Source of the DNA: Alphaproteobacteria bacterium
GTDB lineage: Bacteria > Pseudomonadota > Alphaproteobacteria > Micavibrionales > Micavibrionaceae
Length of the DNA stretch: 35,069 bases
Assembly (NCBI GenBank): GCA_021208265.1
Contig: JAJOJU010000036.1
Coordinates: 1-35,069 of the forward strand
Direction: 5' to 3'
In this document: in pieces, positions 1 to 8,322 of the stretch
How the letters are laid out: every line of letters starts with the position of its first letter
How positions within the stretch are numbered: the first letter of the stretch is position 1
Program-made: the position numbers and the translations under genes
Notes under the pieces: model-generated
Databases searched by the model: none
Told to the model about the DNA's origin: nothing
The model's input: the letters and a program-made list of their open reading frames with translations, nothing else

Positions 1-172
1 CAGGGGCTGATGTCGATTCCGTACCCTGCGTCTGTGTCTGACCGCTGACGGCGTTATTCGAGGCTTCGTCCAGTTTTTGCTGAACCACCGTTTCCTGTTG
101 ATTACCACCCGGCTTAAAGGTGGTTGCGAATGGTACTTGTTGTCCCGTGATGCCTGAAAGCGGACCTGCCAT
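1..172 (-). CDS. Hypothetical protein, N-terminal part only (runs off the left edge)
   Basis: An open frame reads leftward from an ATG at 172-170 and is still open at base 1, giving 57 residues that begin MAGPLSGITGQQVPF. The peptide is rich in Gln, Thr, Ser, Asn and Gly, has no hydrophobic stretch and shows no motif I recognise, so it looks like a disordered N-terminus. AG-rich sequence (AGGG and a further GGGA) lies just upstream of the ATG and could serve as a ribosome binding site. It is divergent from the DUF2336 gene at 462. Function is unknown, and the call rests only on an open frame and a reasonable start. Confidence 0.5.
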   Translation of the reverse strand, partial: MAGPLSGITGQQVPFATTFKPGGNQQETVVQQKLDEASNNAVSGQTQTQGTESTSAP

Positions 173-461
173 AACCCTGAATTCCCTTTTTAAACTGTTA
201 CAATATCCCTCTTATGACCATATCACAGGATATCTTAACAAACTCTTTAGTCTCTCCACACTTATAAATTATTTTGAGGCGCTTCGCAAATTTAACTCAT
301 TCCTAAGACTTTTGATGTAATGCTGGAAGGAGTGGGGCAGAAATATCTATGGAACGACCGGATTTCCGGTGAAATCTTGTGGTGCTTCCGACCTGCTGAA
401 AAATAGAGTGTGCAAGAATAATAATAATTAACACATGACAGAATTTTTTAGAGGTTTCACA
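173..461. other. Intergenic region between divergent genes
   Basis: This AT-rich stretch of about 290 bases separates the left-edge gene from the DUF2336 gene. It contains a 14-base near-perfect palindrome at 357-370 (ACCGGA-TT-TCCGGT) that could be an operator. A short open frame at 120-320 has no family resemblance and overlaps the left-edge gene, so I do not call it. I see no convincing promoter pair, tRNA or terminator. Confidence 0.5.
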
Positions 462-1568
462 ATGGACCTGACATTACTGGACAAAGGATCTAGCGTCACA
501 CCGCTGATCGTGCGCTTGTACGATAATCACCAGCTATACTCATTGGCGCAGGATAAAAAGCCTGAGGCCCGCAAGGAGCTTACGCAGGCCATTGCCGACA
601 TTCTGGAGCAAAATGTCGGGGCGTCTGAAAATGAACTGATTGCCGATATCCTGATCGCGCTGACGCGTCAGGCGGAGATGGATCTGCGTCAGGCGATTGC
701 CGAACGTCTGGCGGTGATGGAAAATGTGCCGCTGCGCCTTATACTGCAATTGGCGAATGACGATATTGAAATTGCCGCGCCCGTGCTGCGCGCCAGCCCG
801 GTTCTGGGCGATCTTGATCTGGTTTATATTATTAAATCCCGCGGGCCCAAGTACTGGCAGGAAATTGCCGCACGCCCCAGTCTGACGCCCTACATGATCA
901 ATATGCTGGCCGAAACGCGCGATATCGGTACGGCGCTCTCTCTTGTCGAAAATAGCTATTTAACGCTGACGGATAATGCGCTTTCGATCCTGACCGATTT
1001 GGCCCAGAACTCTCAGGCGTTGGCGAACCCGCTGCTGCACCGTCCGGAGATGACATCTGATCTGGCATCCCGCCTGTTTAATTTTGTAGGCGAGGAATTA
1101 AAGGCTTATATCAGATCGCATTATGAGGTTGAATCCGGTTCGGTCATGAAGGCAGTGGATGATGTCATCCTTGAATTTACCGAACAGCCTGAAAAGCCCT
1201 ACATGCCAACGGAAAGCATGTTGGAGGCCGCGCATCAATACAAGGCCAAAGGGCAGCTAACAGTTGAGCTTATGATTTCCAGCTTGCGGCGTGGGCAGAT
1301 CCAGAATTTCGTGGCCCAATTTACGGTTTATACAGGCTTGGCTTTGCCAACGGTTGATACGATTTTGCATCAAGCGCGTGGGCAGGGGCTCGCTGTGGCT
1401 TGCCGGGCGTTTGAAATACCCAAACCTGATTTCATTTCCATTTTCCTTCTGACGAACCCCATGCGCAGTACGGTGCGGGTGGTTGACCTGAAGGATATGG
1501 GCCGCGCGATCGAATATTACGACCGCCTGAAGCCGCAAATGGCGCGGGAGCTTATCAAGCAGGATTGA
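462..1568 (+). CDS. DUF2336 domain-containing protein
   Basis: This is a 368-residue protein of the DUF2336 type, a family found almost only in alphaproteobacteria and of unknown molecular function. The sequence is soluble and almost entirely helical, with repeated patterns such as RQAIAERLA and NVPLRLILQLANDDI that suggest a HEAT-like alpha-solenoid in the first 200 residues. No signal peptide or membrane segment is present. An ATG at 435 is in frame, but I prefer 462 because AGAGG at 450-454 is correctly spaced before it. It converges on pgk with only six bases between the stop codons. A role as a protein-interaction scaffold is inference. Confidence 0.8.
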   Translation: MDLTLLDKGSSVTPLIVRLYDNHQLYSLAQDKKPEARKELTQAIADILEQNVGASENELIADILIALTRQAEMDLRQAIAERLAVMENVPLRLILQLANDDIEIAAPVLRASPVLGDLDLVYIIKSRGPKYWQEIAARPSLTPYMINMLAETRDIGTALSLVENSYLTLTDNALSILTDLAQNSQALANPLLHRPEMTSDLASRLFNFVGEELKAYIRSHYEVESGSVMKAVDDVILEFTEQPEKPYMPTESMLEAAHQYKAKGQLTVELMISSLRRGQIQNFVAQFTVYTGLALPTVDTILHQARGQGLAVACRAFEIPKPDFISIFLLTNPMRSTVRVVDLKDMGRAIEYYDRLKPQMARELIKQD

Positions 1569-1574
1569 TGTAAA

Positions 1575-2780
1575 TCAGGCCGCTTTTGACTGTTTCAGTA
1601 GCGCTGCCACACCGGGCAGCGTTTTGCCTTCCAGCCATTCTAAAAACGCACCGCCTGCGGTGGAGATATAGCTGATATCATCTGCAACACCGGCATTTTC
1701 CAGCGCCGCCACGGTATCGCCACCTCCGGCAATGCTGACCAGCTTGCCTGATTTTGTGCGTTCCGCTACGGCCTTTGCCAGCGCATTTGTCCCGGCATCA
1801 AAAGGTTTAATCTCAAATACGCCCATGGGGCCGTTCCAGACAACCGTGCGGCATGTATCCAGCAGGTTTGTTACTTCCACGATCGTCGCGGGGCCGACAT
1901 CAATGGCGCGCATATCGGGCGGGATGGCTTTTGAATCTATTATCTTAAACGGGGCATCGGGTTTTATTTCAGCTACGCAAACACTGTCTGCCGGCACGAT
2001 GATCTTACAGCCGCGGCTTTCAGCGTAGCTCATGATGCTGCGGGCTTCGTCCGCCATGCTGGCTTCATACATCGAGCCACCGACATCAGCGCCTTGGGCG
2101 AATAAAAACGTGTTGGCCATGGCGCCGCCCAAAACCAGAATATCGACCTTGTCGATCAGGTTTTTCAGGACGCTGAGTTTTGTGGAGATTTTGGAGCCGC
2201 CCGTAATTGCGCAAACCGGCTTTTGCGGGTTGCCGAGGGCTTTATCCAGTGCCTCCAGTTCCGCCTGCATTAACAGTCCGGCCGCGGAAGGAAGCAGATG
2301 CGCCAGCCCTTCCGTGGAAGCATGAGCGCGGTGCGCAGCGGAAAACGCATCATTCACATAGATATCGCCAAGTTTTGCCAGCTGTTGCGTGAAATAAGGA
2401 TCATTGGCTTCTTCACCCTTATGGAAGCGGACATTTTCCAGCAGCGCAATCTGGCCGGGTTGCAGGTTTTTAGCACCGCTTTCGGCGGAAGGGCCGATGC
2501 ATTCCGGAATAAAGCTGACATCAACGCCCCAGCATTCCTGAAGAACGGGGGTCAGGAAAGCGAGAGACATTTGCGGGTTACGCTCCCCTTCCGGTCGCCC
2601 AAAATGCGAGAGGATCAGAACCTTTGCCCCCGCCTTGCGCAAGTGGTCGATTGTGGGCTTTAGGCGGTCAATCCGCGTGGTGTCGGTCACTTTGCTGCTT
2701 TGAACGGGCACGTTCAGGTCGGCGCGCAGCAAGACGGTTTTGTTATGAAGGTCAAGATTGGTAATCGTCTGGAACGTCAT
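1575..2780 (-). CDS. pgk: Phosphoglycerate kinase
   Basis: The 401-residue product is a full-length cytosolic phosphoglycerate kinase, which transfers phosphate between 1,3-bisphosphoglycerate and ADP in glycolysis and gluconeogenesis. Family landmarks are LLRADLNVPV near the N-terminus, LSHFGRPEG, LENVRFHKGEE, VNDAFSAAHRAHAS, the hinge-region TGGSKISTK, the nucleotide-site GPMGVFE and the C-terminal SIAGGGDTVAAL. Length matches the usual 390-400 residues and there is no frame break. It is the last gene of a minus-strand group with the iminopeptidase, 37 bases upstream, and the SNase-like gene. No fba or gap gene lies beside it. Confidence 0.98.
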   Translation of the reverse strand: MTFQTITNLDLHNKTVLLRADLNVPVQSSKVTDTTRIDRLKPTIDHLRKAGAKVLILSHFGRPEGERNPQMSLAFLTPVLQECWGVDVSFIPECIGPSAESGAKNLQPGQIALLENVRFHKGEEANDPYFTQQLAKLGDIYVNDAFSAAHRAHASTEGLAHLLPSAAGLLMQAELEALDKALGNPQKPVCAITGGSKISTKLSVLKNLIDKVDILVLGGAMANTFLFAQGADVGGSMYEASMADEARSIMSYAESRGCKIIVPADSVCVAEIKPDAPFKIIDSKAIPPDMRAIDVGPATIVEVTNLLDTCRTVVWNGPMGVFEIKPFDAGTNALAKAVAERTKSGKLVSIAGGGDTVAALENAGVADDISYISTAGGAFLEWLEGKTLPGVAALLKQSKAA

Positions 2781-2817
2781 GGGGTAGAAGCCACTCTCTT
2801 TTTTATTTTATAAAAAT

Positions 2818-3813
2818 CTACCGCAAAGCTTTCGCATGTTCTGTCGCTTCGATCAAGCGGGAACGCACAGCCGGGTCGAGGGCGGAGTGTCCGGCATCCG
2901 GCACGACAACATAATCCGCCTCACGCCAGAGCTGGTGCAGCTTGTAAGCCGTGCGGATAGGGCAGATCAGGTCATAACGCCCCTGAATGATCGTGGTGGG
3001 AATTTTTCGCAAGGTGTCCAGATGGTTCATAAGGCTCAGCTTGCCGGTACGGACCTCATTAATGAAGTAATGACATTCGATGCGGGCGAGGGCGAGGGCA
3101 TGCTGTTTTTGCTCTTCCGTTGTAATCGTCTCGAAGTTGGGGAGGAGGGAGGAACAAGCCCCCTCATACAGCGTCCAGGCAATCGCCGCGTTCATCTTCA
3201 GCTTTAGATCATCCCCGGTCAGGTATTTATAATAGTGTGTCAGTATATCGCTGCGCTCTTCCTCCGGCAGGAAGCCTACAAATTGTTCCCACGCTTCCGG
3301 GAAAATATGGCGCATGCCGTAAAGGAACCAGTCAATCTCATCCTGTTCGCACAGGAAAATACCGCGCAAAATCATGCTGATGCACCGGGCCGGGTGCTGC
3401 GCGGCGTAAGCCATGGCAAGGGTGGAGCCCCATGACCCGCCGAATAAGTGCCAGCGTTCAACCCTTAAGTGTTTGCGCAGGGCTTCCATATCCGCAATCA
3501 GATGTTCTGTTGAGTTGTTTTCCAGACTCCCCAAAGGGGTGGAGCGGCCTGATCCACGCTGATCAAAGATAATAATCCGGTAATGATCCGGGTTGAAAAA
3601 GCGGCGGTGAATGGGCGTGGCACCCGCGCCGGGTCCACCATGCAGCAGGATAATCGGTACACCATCCGGGTTACCGCTTTGTTCCCAGTAAAGATTATGC
3701 GTGGCATCCACCGCCAGAAATCCGCTGGAATAGGGCGTGATTGCCGGGAACAGGTCCATGGAGGCGGATCTGTGATAGCTGCTGCGCGGTGCTGGTTTTT
3801 CTGTTTGTGTCAT
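2818..3813 (-). CDS. pip: Proline iminopeptidase (alpha/beta hydrolase, S33)
   Basis: The 331-residue product is a prolyl aminopeptidase that removes N-terminal proline from peptides in the cytosol. It carries the S33 landmarks: the oxyanion motif HGGPGAG, the DQRGSGRS motif, the nucleophile elbow GGSWGS, an acidic residue in the GRYDLICP segment and the catalytic histidine in DAGHSA. Length is typical of bacterial monomeric Pip. I start it at the ATG 3813-3811 (MTQTEK); an in-frame TTG nine bases upstream is a weaker alternative. The upstream sequence is AT-rich and has no clear Shine-Dalgarno. It follows the SNase-like gene by 62 bases and precedes pgk by 37, so co-transcription is possible. 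Confidence 0.95.
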   Translation of the reverse strand: MTQTEKPAPRSSYHRSASMDLFPAITPYSSGFLAVDATHNLYWEQSGNPDGVPIILLHGGPGAGATPIHRRFFNPDHYRIIIFDQRGSGRSTPLGSLENNSTEHLIADMEALRKHLRVERWHLFGGSWGSTLAMAYAAQHPARCISMILRGIFLCEQDEIDWFLYGMRHIFPEAWEQFVGFLPEEERSDILTHYYKYLTGDDLKLKMNAAIAWTLYEGACSSLLPNFETITTEEQKQHALALARIECHYFINEVRTGKLSLMNHLDTLRKIPTTIIQGRYDLICPIRTAYKLHQLWREADYVVVPDAGHSALDPAVRSRLIEATEHAKALR

Positions 3814-3875
3814 AGTTAACAAATTAATATTAACACATTAACCAGTTTGCGCGCTGGATTTCAATCTTTAAACCA

Positions 3876-4692
3876 TTAATTTTTTAAGACTTCGATCCGT
3901 TCCGGGTGATCAATCTCAATCACAGGGCCGTTATATTCAGTAACCCAGCCGCGCACGCGGATGGTTTTGCCATTCAGCTGTAACGGATCCAGCTTGGTTT
4001 TGAAGAAATTGGTGCGGTATTCTGGTGCGATGGTGATGGTGAAATCATCCTTCCAGTTATCGCCGAAATTAATATAAACGCGGTTTTGCTTCATGGCGGT
4101 GCTGATGACCTTGCCTTCGACAATCGCAAACTGCCCATCTTTTCCGGCTGTTTCTGCGGGCATAAGGATCTGATATTCCGGCAGCGCCCAGAGGCCGATT
4201 TTCTGGCTCCGCGCTTTGGCTTCCAGCGCCAGCATCTGATCCGTCATTTCGGTGTTGCGGCGTTCAGTTTTAACCCGGGCAAGGCCGAGCGATAACAGCA
4301 CGCCCTGCACCCACGCCCCGTTTTCCCGCTTTTCCAGATGCGCCAAGTGATGCCCCATGCGGTTTTTAAGCCCGGCATCTTTCTTTTTACCCTGCTGGTA
4401 GATATTCACATCCATACCCACCAAAAGGTCGTTCAGCACGCGAATGGCAGTTTGCGTGATGGGGCCGGGGTTATAGGGGTTAAAATCCGGGATTTCCAAG
4501 CCCACAAGACCGAACAGGCGACCGTCATCCAGCTGCACGGTCAGCGGGTCGATAACGCCCTTTACGGGGGCTGCTGCCCGCCAGTTGCAATTCCTTAAAA
4601 TCACCCGTGGGGAAGGGCGGCAGTTTTTCAGCCATGGCAGATAGCGGCATCAGAATAAGAAAGGCCAGAAAAATCATTGGAACTTTATGCAT
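3876..4692 (-). CDS. Secreted staphylococcal-nuclease-like protein, frameshifted
   Basis: The frame starting at ATG 4692 encodes a clear signal peptide (MHKVPMIFLAFLILMPLSAMA, cleaved after Ala) but shifts frame near the GGGGG run at 4566-4570. Removing one G joins it to the downstream frame and gives one 271-residue protein. The mature part has the SNase/thermonuclease fold pattern, VIDPLTVQLDDGRLFGLVG, followed by an extra C-terminal OB-like segment (EGKVISTAMKQNRVYINFGD). The usual DGDT metal motif reads DPLT, and the expected catalytic Arg, Asp and Glu positions are not conserved, so nuclease activity is doubtful. It is divergent from the M48 gene. The break is probably a sequencing error, but a real pseudogene is possible. 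Confidence 0.75.
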
Positions 4693-4774
4693 GGCCCCAG
4701 TGTTTCATTCAGGCGTAAGCAAGTCCATAGGGAAAACTTTTCTTGATGAAATCTTACGTGCTAAAACCCGGTCT

Positions 4775-6232
4775 ATGAGAAAAAACATCATCCTTCTGGC
4801 CAGTGCGGCCGCATCGCTTTTATTCCTTGAATCATGCTCGGTGAACCCGGCTACGGGCCGTCAACAGTTTACGGGGCTTATGTCGCCCGCGCAGGAAAAT
4901 CAGGTCGGAAGTTCCGAACATGAAAAGATATTGCAGGAATTCGGTGCCTATACCGAAAACGGAGTGGACCGCTATGTAAGCGAGGTTGGGGCGCGCGTGA
5001 CGGCGAATACGGAACGCCCGGATGTTACCTATAAATTCACCGTGCTTGATTCCGACATCGTGAACGCTTTCGCACTGCCGGGCGGGTATATCTATGTTTC
5101 CCGCGGGCTGCTGGCGCTAGCGAATAGCGAGGCGGAATTGGCCGCTGTTCTGGCCCACGAAGCCGGGCACATTACAGGCAAACATTCGGCGGAGCGATAT
5201 TCGCGCGGCGTTGTGACATCGCTGGGGGCCAGCATTTTATCGGCGGCGATCGATAAAACGGGCGTCTCGCAGGCGCTGGGCATCGGCAGTGATCTCTACA
5301 TGAAATCCTATTCACGGGATCAGGAGAATGAGGCCGATACGCTCGGCATTCGTTATCTGACCCGCGCCGGGTATGATCCTTCCGCCATGACATCGTTTCT
5401 GGCCAATCTTCAGAATTCTTCCGCGCTGGAGGATAGAATCGCCGGGAACGGCCCGTCATCACCGATTGAAGGGTATTTTTCCACCCACCCCGCCACGCAG
5501 GACCGTGTGAACAAGACAGCGGGCGAAGCGCAAGCCGCCGGGGCCGGAAATGGTACAATCGGGCGTGATGCGTATTTACAGCGCATTAACGGCATCGTTT
5601 ACGGTGAAAGCGCCCGCCACGGCTTTATCCGGGGGCAGGATTTTATCCACCCCGTATCCGGGTTTGCGTTCAGCGTACCCAAGGGCTTTAAGCTGATTAA
5701 CCAGCCATCTCAGGTGGTGGCACAAGGGCCGGGCGGGGCGGTTATCGTATTTGATATGGACGCCAACAGCCAAGGGTTGGATGCCGGGACATATCTTTCC
5801 CAGGTCTGGATGAAGGGTGAGGGGGTTAAGAGCTTAGAGAACGTGACTGTAAACGGCATGCGCGGGGCAACGGCTGCATTCTCCGGTCAGGTGAACGGCC
5901 AGCCTTCCAGCATCCGTTTGATGGCAATTGAATATAAGCCGAATATGTTCGCGCGCTTCCAGATCGCCATTCCGAACAATGCGTCCGGTTCTCTCGTGGA
6001 AGATCTAAAGCGCACGACCTACAGCTTCCGCAAGCTTTCGGAAGGCGAAAAAGCCTCGGCCAAGCCATACCGCCTGCGTCTGTATAAGGCACAAGCCGGG
6101 GAAAAAGCCTCTGCTATTGCCGCGCGCCAGCCGTTTGATGAATATGCCGAGGACCGCTTCCGTGTACTCAACGCGCTGCCGTTTGGTCGCGATGTGCAAG
6201 CCGGGCAGAGCTATAAGATTGTGACCAAGTAA
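4775..6232 (+). CDS. M48 family metalloprotease lipoprotein
   Basis: This encodes a 485-residue lipoprotein of the YggG/LoiP-BepA type, a zinc metalloprotease that works on outer-membrane or periplasmic substrates. I start it at ATG 4775 because a lipoprotein signal follows immediately: a hydrophobic stretch and the lipobox LESC with Cys21. The open frame extends upstream, but that extension overlaps the divergent gene's signal peptide. The zinc motif HEAGH is at residues 128-132 and the third ligand is probably Glu in ENEADTLGIRYL. The last 60 residues resemble the LysM-like tail seen in related alphaproteobacterial proteins. It ends just before a strong terminator shared with rpoH. Confidence 0.93.
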   Translation: MRKNIILLASAAASLLFLESCSVNPATGRQQFTGLMSPAQENQVGSSEHEKILQEFGAYTENGVDRYVSEVGARVTANTERPDVTYKFTVLDSDIVNAFALPGGYIYVSRGLLALANSEAELAAVLAHEAGHITGKHSAERYSRGVVTSLGASILSAAIDKTGVSQALGIGSDLYMKSYSRDQENEADTLGIRYLTRAGYDPSAMTSFLANLQNSSALEDRIAGNGPSSPIEGYFSTHPATQDRVNKTAGEAQAAGAGNGTIGRDAYLQRINGIVYGESARHGFIRGQDFIHPVSGFAFSVPKGFKLINQPSQVVAQGPGGAVIVFDMDANSQGLDAGTYLSQVWMKGEGVKSLENVTVNGMRGATAAFSGQVNGQPSSIRLMAIEYKPNMFARFQIAIPNNASGSLVEDLKRTTYSFRKLSEGEKASAKPYRLRLYKAQAGEKASAIAARQPFDEYAEDRFRVLNALPFGRDVQAGQSYKIVTK

Positions 6233-6235
6233 CAA

Positions 6236-6275
6236 TAAAAAAAACCGCTCCTCGATGGGTGAGAAGCGGTTTTTT
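6236..6275. terminator. Bidirectional intrinsic terminator between the M48 gene and rpoH
   Basis: AAAACCGCT at 6241-6249 pairs with AGCGGTTTT at 6265-6273. After one mismatch, CTC at 6251-6253 pairs with GAG at 6261-6263, closing a seven-base loop. A-rich sequence on the left and T-rich sequence on the right give a U tract on either strand, so it can serve both convergent genes. Confidence 0.88.
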
Positions 6276-6298
6276 GACTATCGCAATGTAGGTTTTTT

Positions 6299-7186
6299 TT
6301 AGTCTTCCATAAACAAATCACCGGCATTCGCCACTTTTTTGATCATGGAGCCTTTCAGCTTTTCCATGGCGCGTTGTTCCAGCTGGCGTACGCGTTCCTT
6401 GCTGACGCCCAGCTGCTTACCCAGATCTTCCAGCGTTACGGTTTCGTAACCCAGATGACGTTCGCGGATAATGGTTTGCTCACGCTCTGACAACTCACCT
6501 AAGGCTTGTGACAGCCAGGCGGAGCGTGTCTGCGCATCCTTCGCGCCCATAACCACTTCCTCCGGGTTGGGGCGGTCATCGGCGAGCAGGCTCTGCCATT
6601 CATCCTGCGTTTCATCACGGATGGTAGCGTTGAGGGACTGGTCGTTCGCAGCAAGGCGCGCTTCCATGTCCTTTACGTCTTTCATATTGACGCTTAAGGT
6701 TTTGGCGATGCTCTCGCGGCCTTCTTCATTCAAACCTTCTTCGCCATTTTCGCTTTCAATCTTTGAGCGTAGGCGGCGCAGATTAAAGAAGAGGGATTTT
6801 TGCGCGGCTGTCGTGCCCGTACGGACGATCGACCAGTTACGCAGTACATAATCCTGAATGCTGGAGCGTATCCACCATGAGGCATAGGTCGAAAAACGGA
6901 CATCGCGGTCCGGGTCGAACCGGCTGGCAGCCTGCATCAGGCCGACATTGCCTTCCTGAATAAGGTCGCCCATCGGCAGCCCGTAATTTCTAAAACGCGA
7001 TGCCATGGCGATCACAAGGCGCGTGTAGGAGCGTATAAGCTCGTGCAGGGCCTTTTCGTCCTGATCGTCCTTCCAACGGCGCGCGAGGTCAAGCTCATGC
7101 TCTTTTTCAAGCAGCGGCTCGTTCATGGAAGATTTAATATATTCCAGATTAGCTTTTTGTGTCTGAGGGTCGTCGATATAAGCCAT
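6299..7186 (-). CDS. rpoH: RNA polymerase heat-shock sigma factor RpoH (sigma-32)
   Basis: The 295-residue sigma-70-family factor directs RNA polymerase to heat-shock promoters. Region 2 spans roughly residues 50-125 (GDLIQEGNVGLMQAASRFD, then RFSTYASWWIRSSIQDYVLRN). The RpoH-specific box QKSLFFNLRR is at 129-138, which separates it from RpoD and other group 2 factors. Region 4 near the C-terminus has the helix-turn-helix LEDLGKQLGVSKERVRQLE. The length is typical and the frame is intact. The leader contains two hairpins, described separately. Related factors are also controlled post-translationally by DnaK and FtsH; nothing in this sequence settles whether that holds here. Confidence 0.96.
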   Translation of the reverse strand: MAYIDDPQTQKANLEYIKSSMNEPLLEKEHELDLARRWKDDQDEKALHELIRSYTRLVIAMASRFRNYGLPMGDLIQEGNVGLMQAASRFDPDRDVRFSTYASWWIRSSIQDYVLRNWSIVRTGTTAAQKSLFFNLRRLRSKIESENGEEGLNEEGRESIAKTLSVNMKDVKDMEARLAANDQSLNATIRDETQDEWQSLLADDRPNPEEVVMGAKDAQTRSAWLSQALGELSEREQTIIRERHLGYETVTLEDLGKQLGVSKERVRQLEQRAMEKLKGSMIKKVANAGDLFMED

Positions 7187-7280
7187 TATACATACCCAAC
7201 CTTTCTGTCAGCGCGGGAGTTCCATCAGCTGACAAATATATATTCGTATCCAATACGGGTTTGGATTACAGGAATAGAGA
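7187..7280 (-). promoter_or_regulatory. rpoH leader with two inverted repeats
   Basis: Upstream of rpoH two inverted repeats can form RNA hairpins in its leader: TGTCAGC at 7206-7212 with GCTGACA at 7228-7234 (15-base loop), and ATCCAA at 7248-7253 with TTGGAT at 7261-7266 (7-base loop). The start-proximal hairpin ends directly next to the AAAGG that is the best ribosome-binding candidate. The rpoH mRNA of E. coli is a known RNA thermometer, so translational control is a reasonable guess, but I cannot place the transcription start. Confidence 0.4.
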
Positions 7281-7341
7281 AAAAAAAATTAAAAAATTTT
7301 TAACGGCTTTGCCAGAGTGCGGCGAGGGGACGGAAAAAGCC
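7280..7341 (-). terminator. Possible intrinsic terminator of the phosphoesterase-like gene
   Basis: On the minus strand GGCTTT at the stop codon can pair with AAAGCC about 25 bases later, and this is followed by a long T-rich tract (complement of 7281-7301). The stem is short and the loop long, so this is a weak call. The T tract also forms the distal part of the rpoH upstream region. Confidence 0.4.
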
Positions 7342-8123
7342 TAGACTTCCACCAGCTCTTCAATATCACCGGCACGGGTGAAACCGGCGCAGACCAGCTT
7401 ACCACCGAAACCGCAGCCGTCATCCAGCGTGGCGGTCACACAATTAAGGTGAAGCCCGTTATGGGCGGGGTCAAAGCCGCGCACAACTTTCTCAAACGGT
7501 TTATAGGCCTGCGTAATGCTGCGGAATTTATCAGAACCCCACCAGAAATTATCGCCCTGTTCACCCAATGACTTGCTGGCATCCAGCCCGGCATGCACGA
7601 ACAGCATCGGGTATTGTTCTTCCGTTGGTGTGAACGCGGCGCGGCGCAGCTGGGTTGAGAATATCTCATGCCCGGGGCGGCGGCGAATGGCCTGGCGCAC
7701 CGTGTTCGTCCATTTTGTCAGATCCATGATCCCGCGGGAGCAGGCTTCAATCCCGTCATGCGGGGACAGGCCATAAGAATAAAGGCTGGGTGACATGCCG
7801 TTCCCCAGCATCCACAGCAGAACATCGCCGGGGTTGGGGGCAAATTGCAACTGCAACAGCTTGTCCCACATTTCTTCCTGCACGCCGCGTAAGTATATGA
7901 AATCATCCGGCATCATGCCGGGCATCGCCAACACAAGGCGGCGGAAGGCCAGAATTTCGTTGATGGTTTCGACAGCCGGTTCGCCGTAGCCCGTGTAGTT
8001 ACCCATATAAACCACACGGTCACCGGGCTTGATCAGCGGGTGGATATTGTCATGCAGGTTTACCAGCGCTTCAACATTACTGTGAATCGCAGGAATAGCC
8101 CATATTCTGAGGGCTTTCTCCAT
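7341..8123 (-). CDS. Calcineurin-like phosphoesterase homologue lacking catalytic residues
   Basis: The 260-residue protein follows the layout of PPP/calcineurin-like phosphoesterases, but its metal ligands are changed. The first motif (normally GDIHG) reads IPAIHSN. The second (GDxxDRG) reads MGNYTGYG after a well-kept GDRVVY. The GNHE motif reads RGVQEEMW. VHAGLD near the C-terminus is retained. It is therefore more likely a pseudo-enzyme or binding protein than an active phosphatase. The frame is intact, so sequencing error does not explain the substitutions. I start at ATG 8123; a GTG at 8162 extends the frame, and neither has a good ribosome binding site. It lies between carD and rpoH on the same strand. 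Confidence 0.75.
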   Translation of the reverse strand: MEKALRIWAIPAIHSNVEALVNLHDNIHPLIKPGDRVVYMGNYTGYGEPAVETINEILAFRRLVLAMPGMMPDDFIYLRGVQEEMWDKLLQLQFAPNPGDVLLWMLGNGMSPSLYSYGLSPHDGIEACSRGIMDLTKWTNTVRQAIRRRPGHEIFSTQLRRAAFTPTEEQYPMLFVHAGLDASKSLGEQGDNFWWGSDKFRSITQAYKPFEKVVRGFDPAHNGLHLNCVTATLDDGCGFGGKLVCAGFTRAGDIEELVEV

Positions 8124-8283
8124 ATTAGCGAAGCATGTTGTATCTTTTAAGGCGTGAAACACGGTATCTATCTAAACAGTTCTAAATTTACTTCCGGCGC
8201 ATCATTTCCCGGAATCATCTTTAGTGTACTGTAATTTCAAACGGATAGGAAGAGTTATCCACAGATTGCCATAGCCCCAAAAG

Positions 8284-8309
8284 AAAAGACGCCCGATAAG
8301 GCGCCTTTG
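8284..8309 (-). terminator. Intrinsic terminator downstream of carD
   Basis: On the minus strand AAAGGCGCC pairs with GGGCGTCTTT through nine pairs including one G-U, with a TTATC loop, and runs into TTTTCTTTT. It lies 14 bases beyond the annotated carD stop. Confidence 0.82.
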
Positions 8310-8322
8310 AAAATATTTCTAT

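Noticed and set aside
120-320. A 66-residue plus-strand frame at the left edge
   Set aside because: Overlaps the better-supported minus-strand gene start and has no ribosome binding site.
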